64,000 nt of DNA from Palsa-504 sp963822765 (GCA_963822765.1 CAWGJL010000034.1:29583-93582); one strand, 5' to 3'. Shown: positions 1 through 9,223, counted from the first letter of the stretch. The notes: generated by a model from the sequence alone, not told the origin. Made by a program: numbers and translations.

Positions 1-30
1 GCAACAGACATCGAAGAAGAGGAGCTGGCC

Positions 31-831
31 ATGGCCGAAACCGGAGCAGCCCCGCTTTTGGACAAGCGGGTCGCCGTGATCACCGGCGGCACCCGCGGCA
101 TCGGCCGCGGCATCGCCGAGGCGTTCGCGGCCGCGGGCGCCGCCGTGGTGCTGAGCGGCAGGTCGCAGGCCAAGGGCGAACAGGCCCTGGAGGAGATGGG
201 CATCGGCGACCGCGCCATGTTCGTGCCCTGCGACGTGCGCCGCCAGGAGGACGTCAACAACCTGATCGACCAGGCCGCCCGGCGCTATGGCAGCACGGAC
301 ATCCTGGTGAACAACGCCGGCGGCAGCGACCGGTTCGCGCTGGTCCACGAGATGACCGACGAGGCGTGGCAGAACGCGCTCGACTTCAACCTGAACGCGG
401 TGTTCTGGGGCACCCGCCGCGCGCTGCGGTACATGCTCGACCGGGGCTGGGGCCGGATCATCAACATCTCCTCGGTCGAGGGCAAGCAGGGCAACAAGCC
501 CGCCGTCAGCCATTACATCACCAACAAGCACGCCATCAACGGCCTCACCAAGGCCGTGGCGACCGAGTACGGGACCCGGGGCATTACCTGCAACGCGATC
601 TGCCCTGGTGCCATCGAGACCGACACGATGCGGGAACTCGGACCGCAGGCGGCCGCCAGCGCGGGCATCACCTATCAGCAGTTCCTGGACAACTACGCGG
701 CCGAGTCCGCCATCAAACGGCTGAACACGGTCGAGGAGGTAGCCGCCATGGCCACCCTGCTGGCCAGCGACCTCGGCGCCGGCATCACCGGCTCGCTGAT
801 CAACGTCGACGGCGGCACCTCCCAGTGGTGA
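31..831 (+). CDS. SDR family NAD(P)-dependent oxidoreductase
   Basis: A 266-residue classical short-chain dehydrogenase, probably oxidising or reducing a hydroxyl/keto group in the cytosol. The Rossmann motif TGGTRGIG lies at residues 18-25, NNAGG at 94-98, the catalytic Ser at 147/148 and the YITNK motif at 162-166. The C-terminus (VDGGTSQW) is normal for the family, so the gene is complete. A purine-rich site at about 18-24 supports the ATG at 31. Its stop codon abuts the ATG of the PEP-utilising gene at 832, indicating an operon. The substrate cannot be read from the sequence; the neighbours suggest a catabolic or tailoring pathway. Confidence 0.93.
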   Translation: MAETGAAPLLDKRVAVITGGTRGIGRGIAEAFAAAGAAVVLSGRSQAKGEQALEEMGIGDRAMFVPCDVRRQEDVNNLIDQAARRYGSTDILVNNAGGSDRFALVHEMTDEAWQNALDFNLNAVFWGTRRALRYMLDRGWGRIINISSVEGKQGNKPAVSHYITNKHAINGLTKAVATEYGTRGITCNAICPGAIETDTMRELGPQAAASAGITYQQFLDNYAAESAIKRLNTVEEVAAMATLLASDLGAGITGSLINVDGGTSQW

Positions 832-2531
832 ATGAACAGTGGTGAGCAAGCAGTGGTGAGTGCCGCTGAGGCGCTGCCCGATCGCTGGCTCACCGACTGG
901 GAGCGCAGCGAGCGCATGCCCTTCTACACCCGCGCCAACGCCGGCGAGGTGCTGGCCGACCCGGCCAGCCCGCTCGGCTGGACGCTGGTCTTCGAGCAGG
1001 GACTGCTGCCCGGGTGGCTGCGCGGGCTGGTCGAGTTCGGCATCTACCGCGAGGGCGAGCTGCCCATGGCGCGCCCGCCCGTGGCGGGGCTGTTCGGCGG
1101 CTACTTCTACATCAACCTCTCGCACTGCCGCGTGGTGGCGATCCGGATGGGGATGGCGGTCGAGGCCTTCGACGCGGCGCTGCTCGGCAGCGCGGCGGCC
1201 GCGCCGCCGTACCAGCCGCACCCGGACGACCCGTGCGACAAGTGCTCGGCCAAGGTCGCGCAGACCATCGGCGAGATCCTCGCCGCGTCCCGGTTCCCGC
1301 AGATCGACGCCGACCTGGACCGCGTCCTGGCCAGGCGGCGCGACCGCCCGGACCTCGCCGCGCTGTCCGCGGCCGGCCTGGTCGCGCACGCCCGCTCGTT
1401 CCTGCCCGAGCTGGACAACGCGTTCGCCCGGCACGACTACTCCACCTTCGGCTCCGCGGTGGGGCCCGCGATGCTCGCCGAGGCGTGCGCCGCCGCCGGT
1501 GAGCCCGCGGCCCTGCTCGACCTCATCTCGGGCTACGGCGAGGTGCCGTCCGCGTCCCCGTCGTGGGGCCTGTGGCGCCTGTCCCGGCTGCCCAGCGGCT
1601 CGCCCGAGTTCGCCGGGGCTTTCGACGGTTTCCTGGCCGAGTTCGGCCAGCGCGGCCCCAACGAGTGGGACATCCGCGCCGTCTCCTGGGAGGCGGGGCC
1701 GGACCAGGTGCTCGCGCTGGTCGACAGCATGCGGCACATCCCCGACGAGGATTCGCCGGACGCCCGGCACGCCCGGCTGGAAGCCACCCGCCAGGCCGCC
1801 GCCGGGCGGATCCGCGCCGCCCTGCCCGACGACGCGAGCCGGGCCAGCTTCGACGTCGCCCTGGCGTCGTCGGCCCGGATGATCCCGCTGCGCGAGCAGA
1901 CCAAGCTGATCGCCGTCACCGCCATCAACGAGGTGCGGCTGGCCCTGCGCGAGCTCGGCCGCCGGGGCGTGGCGGCCGGCTACTACGCGGCGCCCGAGGA
2001 CGTCATGATGCTGCTGGAGTCCGAGCTCGACGACTACGTCGCGGACCCGGCCCGCTTCGCCCCGGTCATCGCCGAACGCCTGGCCCAGTACCTGGCCCTG
2101 TTCGAGATCGAGCCGCCGTTCATCATCGACGCCGATCCCGCGCCGCTGCCTAGCTGGCCGAGGCGGGCCCGGCCGCGCCCCGAGCCGGCCGGGCCGGCCA
2201 GGTGCTGCGCGGCATCGGCGGCAGCGCCGGGCAGTACCAGGGGCGGGCCCGGGTCGGCATGGACCTGCCCGCCGCGATGGCCCTGGAGCCGGGCGAGATC
2301 CTGGTCGCGCCGCTCACCGACGCCGCCTGGACCCCGCTGTTCCTGGTCGCGGGCGCGGTGGCGGTCGACGTCGGCGCGCTGAACAGCCACGCCGTGGTGG
2401 TGTCCCGGGAACTCGGGATTCCCTGCGTGCTCTCGCTGCAGGACGGCACCGCGCGGCTGCGCGACGGCATGGAACTCGCCGTGGACGGCACGGCGGGCAC
2501 CGTCACCGTGATCTCGGATGGAAGGCCATGA
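832..2531 (+). CDS. PEP-utilising swivel-domain protein (rifampin phosphotransferase-like), apparent frameshift
   Basis: Residues from 832 to about 2150 give a long helical region that opens with a YTRANAGEVL motif, as in the middle domain of rifampin phosphotransferase/PEP synthase-like proteins. The swivelling phosphohistidine domain continues in another frame from about 2154 to the stop at 2529-2531; its His codon is 2388-2390 in the motif NSHAVVVSREL. One indel between 2154 and 2200 must separate the halves. The paralogue at 39145-40887 is uninterrupted and shows the expected join. No ATP-grasp and no PEP-binding barrel is present, so a partner must supply phosphate if the protein is catalytic. 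The start directly follows the SDR stop, and the end overlaps the SnoaL-like gene by 4 bp. Confidence 0.75.
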
Positions 2532-2965
2532 CCGACATCAAGGCGCTGCAGGACAAGCAGGAGATCACCGATCTCTGCTACCGCTACGGCCTGACCCTGG
2601 ACGGCCGCGACTGGACCGGCCTGGCCGCCCTGTTCACCCCCGACGCCAACGCCTTCTACCTGGACATGCCGCCGTGCCAGGGGTACCAGGCCATCGAGGA
2701 CACCTGCCGGGCCGCGCTCGCGCCGATGTCGGCCACCCAGCACCTGATCTCCAACGTGGTGGTCCGCCTCGACGGCGACCGGGCCGAATCCAGCTGCTAC
2801 CTGCAGGCCCAGCACGTCAAGGCCGGCACCCCCGGCGGTGACCAGTTCATCATCGCGGGCCGCTACGACGATCAGCTGATCCGCACCCCGGACGGCTGGC
2901 GCATCCGTGAGCGGCGGCTGGCCCTGATCTGGACCTCGGGCAACCCCGCCGTGGCCGGCGGCTGA
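2528..2965 (+). CDS. SnoaL-like / NTF2-fold protein
   Basis: A 145-residue protein with the SnoaL_4 pattern: an N-terminal helix (ALQDKQEITDLCYRYG), a central ALFTPDA strand, and a C-terminal RTPDGWRIRERRLALIW strand pair. Members of this fold act as small isomerases, cyclases or dehydratases, or as beta-subunit-like partners of ring hydroxylases. The ATG overlaps the stop of the preceding gene (ATGA), so it is probably translationally coupled. No catalytic assignment is possible because family members share shape more than residues. It is the last gene of the 31-2965 operon; the next gene converges from the other strand. Confidence 0.85.
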   Translation: MTDIKALQDKQEITDLCYRYGLTLDGRDWTGLAALFTPDANAFYLDMPPCQGYQAIEDTCRAALAPMSATQHLISNVVVRLDGDRAESSCYLQAQHVKAGTPGGDQFIIAGRYDDQLIRTPDGWRIRERRLALIWTSGNPAVAGG

Positions 2966-2973
2966 CCCCGGTC

Positions 2974-3471
2974 CTATCGTTCCGGCGGGGGAGCCAGGTC
3001 CCTGCGCCCGGTCAGCACGAACCACCAGATCGAGCCGAACACATCCGCCGCGGCCGCCGCGGTCCCGGGGATCAGGTGCAGCAGCACCAGGGACACGCCC
3101 GCGGCCACGGCGGCCCGGATGAGCAGGTGCAGCGGCCGCCCGCGCCGGACCCGCGCCGGGACCTGGACCGCGTTGATGAGCGGCTGCCACGGCGGGTCCG
3201 GCGCCGGCCCGGCCTCGCCGGGCACCAGCGGAAGAGGCGAGGTATCGGTGCAAGCCCGCTCCATGAGGTCGGCGTAGGCCTCGCTGCGAGCCCACGGGGT
3301 GCGCAGCTGAGCGTAGGCCGCCGAGGCGGCCGTGTACCGGGCCAGGTCGCCGCCGTCCGGCCGGTCCGGGTGGGTGGCGGCGGCGATCGACCGCCAGGCG
3401 GCCCGGACCTGCTCGTCGCTCAGGTCGGGCCGCGCCGGCAGGTCGAGCGCGGCGAACGGGTCAGGGTTCAT
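2974..3471 (-). CDS. J-domain (DnaJ-like) membrane protein of a mobile module
   Basis: A 165-residue protein starting at the ATG at 3471, which overlaps the end of the ATPase gene by 11 bp. Residues 1-65 form a J-domain with an HPD tripeptide at 34-36, the motif that stimulates Hsp70/DnaK ATPase. A hydrophobic stretch at about 117-155 predicts one or two membrane segments, so the J-domain would face the cytosol at the membrane. J-domain proteins recur downstream of FtsK-like ATPases in actinobacterial integrative elements; a role in remodelling a replication or transfer complex is inferred. Longer in-frame starts up to 3684 have shadow-like composition and were rejected. Confidence 0.72.
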   Translation of the reverse strand: MNPDPFAALDLPARPDLSDEQVRAAWRSIAAATHPDRPDGGDLARYTAASAAYAQLRTPWARSEAYADLMERACTDTSPLPLVPGEAGPAPDPPWQPLINAVQVPARVRRGRPLHLLIRAAVAAGVSLVLLHLIPGTAAAAADVFGSIWWFVLTGRRDLAPPPER

Positions 3472-5344
3472 CGCGGGTTCCCGGTCCGAAGGCGTCATCC
3501 AGGCTGGCCGGCCGCTGCGGCCAGGCCGGCGGCAGGGGATCGGGTTCGCGGCGCGGCTCGGGCACACCGGCCACCGGCTCGATAACCGGACCGGGCAGCA
3601 ACGTGAGGGGCGACGCCTTGGGCCGGGCGACCTGCACGAACGTCGCCGCGCCGCCCTGGATGTAGCAGGCCTGGCCCACCTCAAGCTGCCGGATCAGGTC
3701 GGGGTCGGCGGTCGCGGCCCGCTGGATGCGCGTCGTGCCCTCGTCGGCCCAGATGTTCCCGATCAGCTTGTGCGCCGTGTCCAGCACCCGCCGGTGCCCG
3801 GCCAGCAGGGTCAGCGGCTCGGGGTAGGGCGTGCGCAGGACGAACACGCCGCCGTCCGCGGTGGCCGTGATCCGGTACCGCTCGTCGTCGTCGCGCCCCA
3901 GGCCCTGCCAGGTCTGCGCGGACACCTGGACTCCGATGCCCAGCGACCGGCCGCGCTCGTACAGGTTGGAGACCGGCACCCGCCCGGCCACCGCGGAGTA
4001 GTCGTCGGCGGCCAGCAGGATCGCCCGCGGCTCGCCGTCCGGGGTGGTCGCGGCCCGGGCGGCCAGTTCGGTCAGCGCCATGGCCTGCGCCTCGGCCACC
4101 GACGGTTCGCGGGTGCCCTCCAGGATGCAGTACCAGGCGTCCGCCTCGGCCAGGGTCCCGGGGCCGTCCAGCGCCGGACCGAGCCGGCCGAGCAGGGTCG
4201 CGTAGCGGAGCTGGATGTCGGCCAGGTGCCGGCCCGCGGCCCGGGCCCGGGCCAGCTCCGCCGGGTGGCGGCCGTCGCCCCAGGCGGTCAGCAGCCACTT
4301 GGCCTCGAGCCGGTCCAGGAACGAGGCGGTGTTCGCCGGCGGCCCGCACGGGGCCAGGACGGCCAGGTCCACCACGGCCTGCAAGATGTCGGCGTAGTAG
4401 GCCGCGGCGCCGGTCCCGGTGTCGACCATCTGGTACAACAGCACGGCCAGGTCCTGCGCGGGCAGGTCCCACAGGCACAGCCGCGCGTCGTCGGGCCAGA
4501 TGGCGAACCGCCCGGCCCCGGCCCCGTAGAGCAGCCGGCGGGTCCGGTCGGCCTTGGTCCGCGCGTCCCGGCCGCCCTTGCAGTCCAGCACGATCAGCAG
4601 CGGCCGGGGACCCCTCCCGGCCCGGGCCGCATTCAGGATGGCGGTGAACCAGCCCGCCCACAGCCGGATCATCAGGTTCGTCTTGCCCGACCCGGTCGCG
4701 CCGACCACCGCCATGTGCCGGCCGCACTCGCCCGCCGGCAGCGAGAACACCGGCTGCCAGCGGTGCCCGACGGTCCGGATGGTCGCGCCGACCGGGATCC
4801 GCTCGCCCCGGGCCAGCAGCGGCACGGCGCCCGGCGCCTTATTAAGACCTTTGGCCGAACGGACCTGCCTTCTCCACTGCCGGCTGTCGAAGCTGATCGG
4901 CGCGGACGCCGTCCACCCGCCCACTCCGGCGGTGACGGCGTATGTCCGCCACGCCCAGGCCAGCCCGGCCAGCGCCATCCCGGCCGGCACCGCCAGCGGG
5001 ACGAGCAGCGCGAACGTGCGGGCCAGGCCCGCTCCGCCCAGGTGATGCAGGCCGCCGGGCCACGCCTGGCCCGCGGTCGCCGCGACCGGCCGCCAGCCGG
5101 GTGTCCGGACCTCCACGATGAGCAGCCAGAACGCCGTGACCGGCAGGGCCCACCCGGCGGTCCGGTACAGCCGGACCGCCGGCCAGCCGCGCAGCCACGC
5201 GGCCGTGTACCCGAGCACCGCGACCAGGGTCACCGGCCACACCGCGAGCAGCGCGGCGCCAAGCAGCAGCCATCTGGTGACCCTGAACACGGCACGCGCC
5301 ACCCACAGGTACACCCTCAGCTTCAGCCACGACCACGCGCTCAT
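3461..5344 (-). CDS. FtsK/TraB-type DNA-translocating ATPase of a mobile element
   Basis: A 627-residue protein. Hydrophobic segments at about 25-50, 64-78 and 110-133 form the membrane part. A P-loop (GATGSGKTN) follows at 215-223 and a Walker B strand (LIVLD) at about 250-254. This is the layout of single-pore conjugation/segregation ATPases (FtsK/SpoIIIE/TraB and VirD4-like proteins), which pump DNA through a membrane pore. The ATG at 5344 overlaps the stop of the upstream Replic_Relax gene as ATGA. No integrase, excisionase or relaxase gene lies in the window, so the element is probably a remnant or its other parts lie elsewhere. Confidence 0.8.
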   Translation of the reverse strand: MSAWSWLKLRVYLWVARAVFRVTRWLLLGAALLAVWPVTLVAVLGYTAAWLRGWPAVRLYRTAGWALPVTAFWLLIVEVRTPGWRPVAATAGQAWPGGLHHLGGAGLARTFALLVPLAVPAGMALAGLAWAWRTYAVTAGVGGWTASAPISFDSRQWRRQVRSAKGLNKAPGAVPLLARGERIPVGATIRTVGHRWQPVFSLPAGECGRHMAVVGATGSGKTNLMIRLWAGWFTAILNAARAGRGPRPLLIVLDCKGGRDARTKADRTRRLLYGAGAGRFAIWPDDARLCLWDLPAQDLAVLLYQMVDTGTGAAAYYADILQAVVDLAVLAPCGPPANTASFLDRLEAKWLLTAWGDGRHPAELARARAAGRHLADIQLRYATLLGRLGPALDGPGTLAEADAWYCILEGTREPSVAEAQAMALTELAARAATTPDGEPRAILLAADDYSAVAGRVPVSNLYERGRSLGIGVQVSAQTWQGLGRDDDERYRITATADGGVFVLRTPYPEPLTLLAGHRRVLDTAHKLIGNIWADEGTTRIQRAATADPDLIRQLEVGQACYIQGGAATFVQVARPKASPLTLLPGPVIEPVAGVPEPRREPDPLPPAWPQRPASLDDAFGPGTRDEP

Positions 5345-6015
5345 CGCGGCGGCTCCGCCATGAACGCGACGGGCGGCAGCTCCCGGACCGTCACCCGGGC
5401 CTGTTCCCAGGGCGCGAGGCCCGCCGCGATCCGGGTCACCAGCGGCCGGGCCGCCGGGGCGGTCAGGTAGACCACCTGCGCGTACTGCATCGCGGTCAGC
5501 AGCTCGGTGATGATCCGCCCGGTCCGCCCCGCCCCCTTGGGGGTCAGCTCGACCTCGATCGCCCAGACCTGCCCGGCGTACGGGGCTCCCGCCACGCTCG
5601 GCCAGTGGATCTCCGCGTCCGGCACGTGCCCGCCGCGCCCGGCCGCGGGCTCGTCGGCCCGGAGCCGCCGCTCGGAGTGCCACCACGGCTGCCCCGCCGC
5701 CCAGGCCGGGCTGGCCTGCATCCACAACCGGGCCGCCAGCACCGCGCGGATATGCGCCAGCCGCCCCAGCGCCGGCCGGCCCGCCGGGAACCCCAGGCCC
5801 GTCGCGCTCATCCCGTCGCGGGTCAGCCAGCACCAGCCCGGGCCGGGACCCAGCCGCCCGGCCGCGGCGTATCCGGTCCGGCGCCAGCGCCGCACGATCG
5901 CGGGCAGCCGCCCCGGCGGTACCCCCAGCGCGGCCGCGAGCAGGTCATAGGGGGCGCCGTAATGCTCCCCGCACAACAGCAGCCCGTCGATGTCCCGCTG
6001 GGTCAGCCGCACCAC
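5341..6015 (-). CDS. Replication-relaxation (Replic_Relax) family protein
   Basis: A 224-residue protein with an N-terminal winged-helix-like region (LTQRDIDGLLLCGEHYG, then a Trp/Arg-rich wing) and a C-terminal region with VPDAEI followed by AIEVELTPKG and an Arg-rich helix. This Asp...Glu-x-Glu...Lys pattern is typical of PF13814 proteins, which accompany plasmids and integrative elements of actinobacteria and are linked to plasmid replication and DNA relaxation. The start is GTG at 6015, with a second GTG codon immediately after it. It is the first gene of the three-gene module with the ATPase and the J-domain protein. Confidence 0.72.
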   Translation of the reverse strand: MVRLTQRDIDGLLLCGEHYGAPYDLLAAALGVPPGRLPAIVRRWRRTGYAAAGRLGPGPGWCWLTRDGMSATGLGFPAGRPALGRLAHIRAVLAARLWMQASPAWAAGQPWWHSERRLRADEPAAGRGGHVPDAEIHWPSVAGAPYAGQVWAIEVELTPKGAGRTGRIITELLTAMQYAQVVYLTAPAARPLVTRIAAGLAPWEQARVTVRELPPVAFMAEPPR

Positions 6016-6089
6016 GCCCGCGTCCGCGCGCCGCGCCGCCCTGCCCGCAGGGCGCCCGCAGGACTATCAGTCCCGGTTTGTATCGCCAT
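6003..6089 (-). CDS. Possible 28-residue leader peptide upstream of Replic_Relax
   Basis: A short frame of 28 codons begins at an ATG at 6089 preceded by a GGGAG site and ends at 6003, overlapping the GTG start of the Replic_Relax gene. The peptide is rich in Arg and Ala and matches no family I know. The overlap would allow translational coupling into the mobile-element operon. It may equally be chance: the GC content makes short open frames common. Confidence 0.28.
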   Translation of the reverse strand: MAIQTGTDSPAGALRAGRRGARTRAWCG

Positions 6090-6234
6090 GACGCTCCCGC
6101 CTTCCCGCGGCAACAGAAGCCTCAAATGCCCCGTGTGTTCAGACCCGCACGGGATGTGACGATTGTTCCGCTCCGGTCGGCGCGGGTCAGGCCCCATCCG
6201 ATGTCCGTAAGCGCATCGTCATGATTACTTTCTG

Positions 6235-7752
6235 TCACTGAATGGACGAGAGCGCCTGGCGGCACCGGACCGCGTCGCGCAGGATCGTTTTCTGCACCTT
6301 GCCGGCCGCGTTGCGCGGGAGCGCGTCGAGGAAGATGACGTCACGGGGATGCTTGTAGCTCGCGAGCCTGCCGTCGAAGAGCGCGAGCACCTGGTCCCTG
6401 GTCAGCGAACGGCCGGGAACCGGCACGACGCAGGCCACCGGCACCTCGCCCAGCCCGTCGTCGCGCCTGCCGACCACGGCCGCCTCGCGGATGTCGGCGC
6501 ACTCGGCGAGCACCGCCTCCAGGTCGCTGGGGTAGACGTTCGAGCTCCCCACGATGATGATGTCCTTGATCCGGTCGATGATGTGCAGGTACCCCTGCTC
6601 GTCGAACAACCCCAGGTCCCCGTTGCGGAACCAGCCGTCGCGGAAGGCCTCGCGCGTCGCTTGCGCGTTCTCCCAGTAGCCCTGCATCACGCTCCGGCCC
6701 CGGATCCAGACCTCCCCGGGCTCGCCCGCGGCCACGTCTGTGCCCGCCGCGTCGACGATCCTGACCCGGTGGTAGAGCAGGGGCTTGCCCGCGGTCAGCG
6801 CCAGCTCGCCGGGGCTGCCGGGCGGGAGTGACGTGGCGACCGGGCAGGCCTCGGTGCTCCCGTAGCCCTGCATGACCGGGACCCCTCGGCGCTGCCAGGG
6901 CTCGACCGCGCCGCGGGGCACGACGGTGGATCCGGTCAGCACCGAGCGCAGGCTGCTCAGGTCGGCCCGGTCCCAGGCCGGGTGGGCCGCGAGCGCAGCG
7001 GTCATCGCCGGGACGCAGGCCAGCAAGGTCACCCGGTAACGCGGCACGTCGGCCAGCAGCAGGCCGGGGTCGAACTCACGGTGGATCGTCACCGTGGCGC
7101 CCGCGCACAGGCCCGGCGTGGTGTGGATGAACAGCCCGCCGGAGTGGAACATCGGTACCGCGGTCAAGATCTCGTCCGCGCCGGTCAGGCCGAACGCGGT
7201 GATCACGTTGAGCGCGTTGAAGGTCAGGTTCTCCTGCGTGAAGGTGGCGCCCTTCGGCCGCCCGGTCGTCCCCGAGGTGAACAGGATCAGGACCGGCGCC
7301 GCCGGATCAGGGTCCGGATCCGCCGGGCGCCGGAGCGCCGCCCCGCCGGCGAAGGCCTCCGGTCCGGAGCCGAACGCCGCCACCCGGTCCTCGCCCGCGC
7401 TGGCCAGCGCCAGATCCCGGAAGCCGGCCTCGGCCACCACCAGCCGCGGCCGGGTCGCCGCCAGGAAGACGCTCAGCTCCGCGGCGGGCATCCGGATGTT
7501 GAGCGGCACGAAGATGGCGCCCGTCCGGGCGCACGCGAAGAGCAGTTCCAGCAGCTCGGGGCAGTTCGGCCCGAGGTAGGCGACCCGGTCGCCGGCCGAG
7601 ACACCCCGGCCGCCGAGCCAGGCCGCCGCCCGCTGGACGGCGCGCGCGAGCTCGGCGTAGCTGACGCACCGGCCCTCGAAGCGCAGTGCGGTCTTGCCTG
7701 GGCTCCACTGCGCCCAGTGCGCGACCCAGCCGGAGATATCCAGGGCGGTCAT
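6235..7752 (-). CDS. Acyl-CoA synthetase (AMP-forming, FadD-like)
   Basis: A 505-residue ANL-superfamily ligase, which activates a carboxylic acid as an acyl-AMP and then a CoA thioester. It shows the P-loop SGTTGRPKG (about residues 150-158), the adenine/AMP motif YGSTEACP, NGDLGLFDEQGYLHIIDR in the hinge region, and the C-terminal NAAGKVQK with its catalytic Lys. The ATG at 7752 follows an AGGA site; the longer TTG start at 7776 lacks one. It is complete and of usual length. Its promoter side faces the LuxR-type gene 43 bp away on the same strand, suggesting co-transcription and local control. Fatty or aromatic acids are possible substrates. Confidence 0.92.
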   Translation of the reverse strand: MTALDISGWVAHWAQWSPGKTALRFEGRCVSYAELARAVQRAAAWLGGRGVSAGDRVAYLGPNCPELLELLFACARTGAIFVPLNIRMPAAELSVFLAATRPRLVVAEAGFRDLALASAGEDRVAAFGSGPEAFAGGAALRRPADPDPDPAAPVLILFTSGTTGRPKGATFTQENLTFNALNVITAFGLTGADEILTAVPMFHSGGLFIHTTPGLCAGATVTIHREFDPGLLLADVPRYRVTLLACVPAMTAALAAHPAWDRADLSSLRSVLTGSTVVPRGAVEPWQRRGVPVMQGYGSTEACPVATSLPPGSPGELALTAGKPLLYHRVRIVDAAGTDVAAGEPGEVWIRGRSVMQGYWENAQATREAFRDGWFRNGDLGLFDEQGYLHIIDRIKDIIIVGSSNVYPSDLEAVLAECADIREAAVVGRRDDGLGEVPVACVVPVPGRSLTRDQVLALFDGRLASYKHPRDVIFLDALPRNAAGKVQKTILRDAVRCRQALSSIQ

Positions 7753-7795
7753 GCGGTCATCCTGCGCCGCCGCCAACCCGGCGGCATCCCTGAGC

Positions 7796-8884
7796 TCAGG
7801 GATTTCCGGCCGCGGGACGCTCGGCGGCCGCGGGACGCTCGGCGGCCGCGGCCGCCAGCGCGGTCCGCGACTCGACGCCCAGCTTCCCGAAGATGTGCTT
7901 GAGGTGCGTCTGCACCGTCTCCCGGCTGATGTACAGGCGGCGGGCGATCTCCGGGTTCGAGCATCCCGCGGCCACCAGGGCCGCGACGGCTTCCTCGCGT
8001 TCGGTCAGGCTCGCCCATCCGGTCAGCTGCCGCACCGGACGGCGCCGCCTGGGTTGCGCGGGCCCGGCGGGTTCAGCCCCGGCCGGCCCCACCCAGGCCA
8101 GGAATCGCTCTATCTCGTCGAGCAGGGCCTGGGCATCGCCCGCCCAGGGGCGGTGGTCCGCCCCGGCCAGCTCCCGGAACCGGCTGGCCGGGATGTGGCT
8201 GGCCAGGAACCGTCCCTCGTCCACCGGCACCACGTCCCGCGCGCGGTGCACGACCAGGGTCGGCACGCTGATGCCCGGCAGCAGGCCTGCCACGTCGGTC
8301 AGGATCAGCGACTCGACCAGCGCCCGGGCCATGGCCGGGCTGGCCGCCGCGCGCTCGAACCGGGCCTGATCCCGGCGCGCCCGGGGATCATCTGCCTGGC
8401 TGGGGGCGAACAGCTCGATCGACGCCCCGGTTCCCCAGGCCGCGGCCGCCGCGCGGAGCTGGTCCATGGCCCACGGCGGCGGCCGGTGCGCGGACGCCCC
8501 GTACAGGATCAGGCCGCGGACCGCTTCCCGATGGGCCACCGCGAACCGCACCGCGATCGACCCGCCCTCGGAGAACCCGAGCAGGACCGGCCGGTCCGCG
8601 CCGGCCGCGGCGATCACCGCGGCCAGGTCGGCGTCGCGCTCGGCCAGGGTGGGGAGCTCCCGGACCGGATCCGACAACCCGGTGCCGCGTTTGTCGAAGC
8701 GCACCACGGTCGCGCCCGCCGCCAGGCGGCGGATGAAGGAGCGGCACGCGCCGTCCTCCCACTCCACCTCCAGGTGCGACGCGAAGCCGGGAACGATCAC
8801 CACGGCCGGCCCGTGACCGAGGACCTGGTAAGCGATGTGCGCCCCGCTCCCGGTGGCGTACCGGGTCACCGGCTGCTCCGCCAT
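7796..8884 (-). CDS. Alpha/beta-hydrolase-LuxR fusion transcriptional regulator
   Basis: A 362-residue fusion. The N-terminal two thirds form an alpha/beta hydrolase: an oxyanion region VPGFASH, the nucleophile elbow GFSEGG with Ser at 105, and a late GADHRPW segment that supplies His. The C-terminal 65 residues form a LuxR/GerE helix-turn-helix (LTEREEAVAALVAAG, then SRETVQTHLKHI). Such fusions are thought to sense an ester or acyl ligand through the hydrolase fold and bind DNA through the HTH. The ATG at 8884 is the first good start. The gene lies upstream of the acyl-CoA synthetase on the same strand and is a plausible regulator of it. Confidence 0.9.
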   Translation of the reverse strand: MAEQPVTRYATGSGAHIAYQVLGHGPAVVIVPGFASHLEVEWEDGACRSFIRRLAAGATVVRFDKRGTGLSDPVRELPTLAERDADLAAVIAAAGADRPVLLGFSEGGSIAVRFAVAHREAVRGLILYGASAHRPPPWAMDQLRAAAAAWGTGASIELFAPSQADDPRARRDQARFERAAASPAMARALVESLILTDVAGLLPGISVPTLVVHRARDVVPVDEGRFLASHIPASRFRELAGADHRPWAGDAQALLDEIERFLAWVGPAGAEPAGPAQPRRRRPVRQLTGWASLTEREEAVAALVAAGCSNPEIARRLYISRETVQTHLKHIFGKLGVESRTALAAAAAERPAAAERPAAGNP

Positions 8885-8908
8885 CCCGCCATTATCCCCG
8901 GGCGGACG

Positions 8909-9058
8909 TCAGCTGCCGAGGCTGCGGCCGCCGTCGACGACGATGCGCTGGCCGGTAATGAACCCGGCGCCTTCGGAGGCGAGAAAGCTCACCGCGTGGG
9001 CGATGTCGCCTCCAGTGCCCATCCGCCCGGCCGGCACCGGCGATGATTCCACTCGCCC
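8909..9058 (-). pseudogene. C-terminal remnant of an SDR gene
   Basis: About 45 codons read as a normal SDR C-terminus (AGRMGTGGDIAHAVSFLAS, then TGQRIVVDGG). Upstream the frame loses all similarity, and there is no Rossmann motif, NAG motif or YxxxK. The rest of the gene was deleted, leaving a 3' stub between the LuxR-type gene and the LysM gene. Confidence 0.7.
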
Positions 9059-9194
9059 AGCTCGCTGAGGCGTGGTGCCGGGTTTCGGCGACCCGCGGGC
9101 GCTGGACGGCCAGAGGGGCGAGCGCCGGGATCCGGGTCGCCACACCGTGCACGGAAGTCCCGCTAACCACATCCCGGCAAGTCATATGGTCCCT

Positions 9195-9223
9195 AGTGCC
9201 ACATTCATAGTGTTGCTGGCACT
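9195..9223. promoter_or_regulatory. Inverted repeat, possible operator
   Basis: Perfect 7-bp arms AGTGCCA and TGGCACT are separated by 15 bp. The site sits upstream of the SDR remnant and about 95 bp past the LysM gene stop. The geometry fits a dimeric regulator site, perhaps left over from the lost SDR gene; no T-run follows, so a terminator is less likely. Confidence 0.35.

Noticed and set aside
3332..5470. A 712-codon + strand open frame
   Set aside because: It lies opposite the FtsK-like gene and has the Arg/Pro/Gly-rich composition of antisense frames in GC-rich DNA; no motif or ribosome site.
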